Assembly: GCA_020430865.1 (NCBI GenBank)
Contig: JAGQIY010001435.1
Coordinates: forward strand, 1-5,301
Length of the DNA stretch: 5,301 nucleotides
Origin: Myxococcales bacterium
Lineage (GTDB): Bacteria; Myxococcota; Polyangia; Polyangiales; Polyangiaceae
Reading direction: 5' to 3'
Part shown: in pieces, positions 5,296 through 5,301 of the stretch
How the letters are laid out: each line of letters begins with the position of its first letter
How positions within the stretch are numbered: the stretch's first letter is position 1
The notes under the pieces: generated by a model
Told to the model about the DNA's origin: nothing
The model's database searches: none
Seen by the model: the letters and a program-made list of their open reading frames with translations, nothing else
Position numbers and translations under genes: made by a program

Positions 5296-5301
5296 CCGGC
5301 T

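Noticed and set aside
5296..5298. Encoded CCA end on tRNA-Pro
   Set aside because: The three bases after the discriminator are CCG, not CCA.

Overview
The window is GC-rich and uses GTG and TTG starts freely. It carries six protein genes (one cut by the left edge) and one tRNA. A six-TPR Tgl/PilF-like lipoprotein beside a RodZ-like gene, next to a PP2C phosphatase with an added regulatory domain, suggests a myxobacterium or related deltaproteobacterial lineage. That assignment is inference from gene content and style; there is no marker gene here to prove it.

Minus strand, read right to left from 3683 to 1: tsaB (t6A tRNA modification), a Crp/Fnr-family regulator, a TPR lipoprotein of the PilF/PilW/Tgl type, a short RodZ-like HTH-plus-membrane-helix protein, then, after a gap of 278 bases, the first 186 codons of recO (recombinational repair). 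The gaps between the first four genes are 50, 57 and 16 bases, so they could be one transcription unit. The recO start is set off by the larger gap and may be expressed separately. The TPR lipoprotein plus RodZ pair matches the pilF-rodZ adjacency well known from gammaproteobacteria.

Plus strand: a PP2C-family Ser/Thr phosphatase (3733-5058) starts 49 bases from the proposed tsaB start, in divergent orientation. Its N-terminal half keeps the metal-binding acidic residues. Its C-terminal half looks like a degenerate cyclic-nucleotide-binding (Crp-type) domain, alignable by eye with the sensor domain of the Crp/Fnr protein encoded about 750 bases away. A non-coding stretch with a possible promoter and a hairpin follows, then a complete tRNA-Pro(GGG) at 5221-5295 without encoded CCA.

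Most of the window is housekeeping (t6A synthesis, RecO, tRNA-Pro). The parts most worth a second look are the PP2C-cNBD fusion and the minimal RodZ-like protein coupled to the pilotin-like TPR lipoprotein. I see no mobile element, CRISPR array or phage gene, and no clear evidence of a wholly new system.
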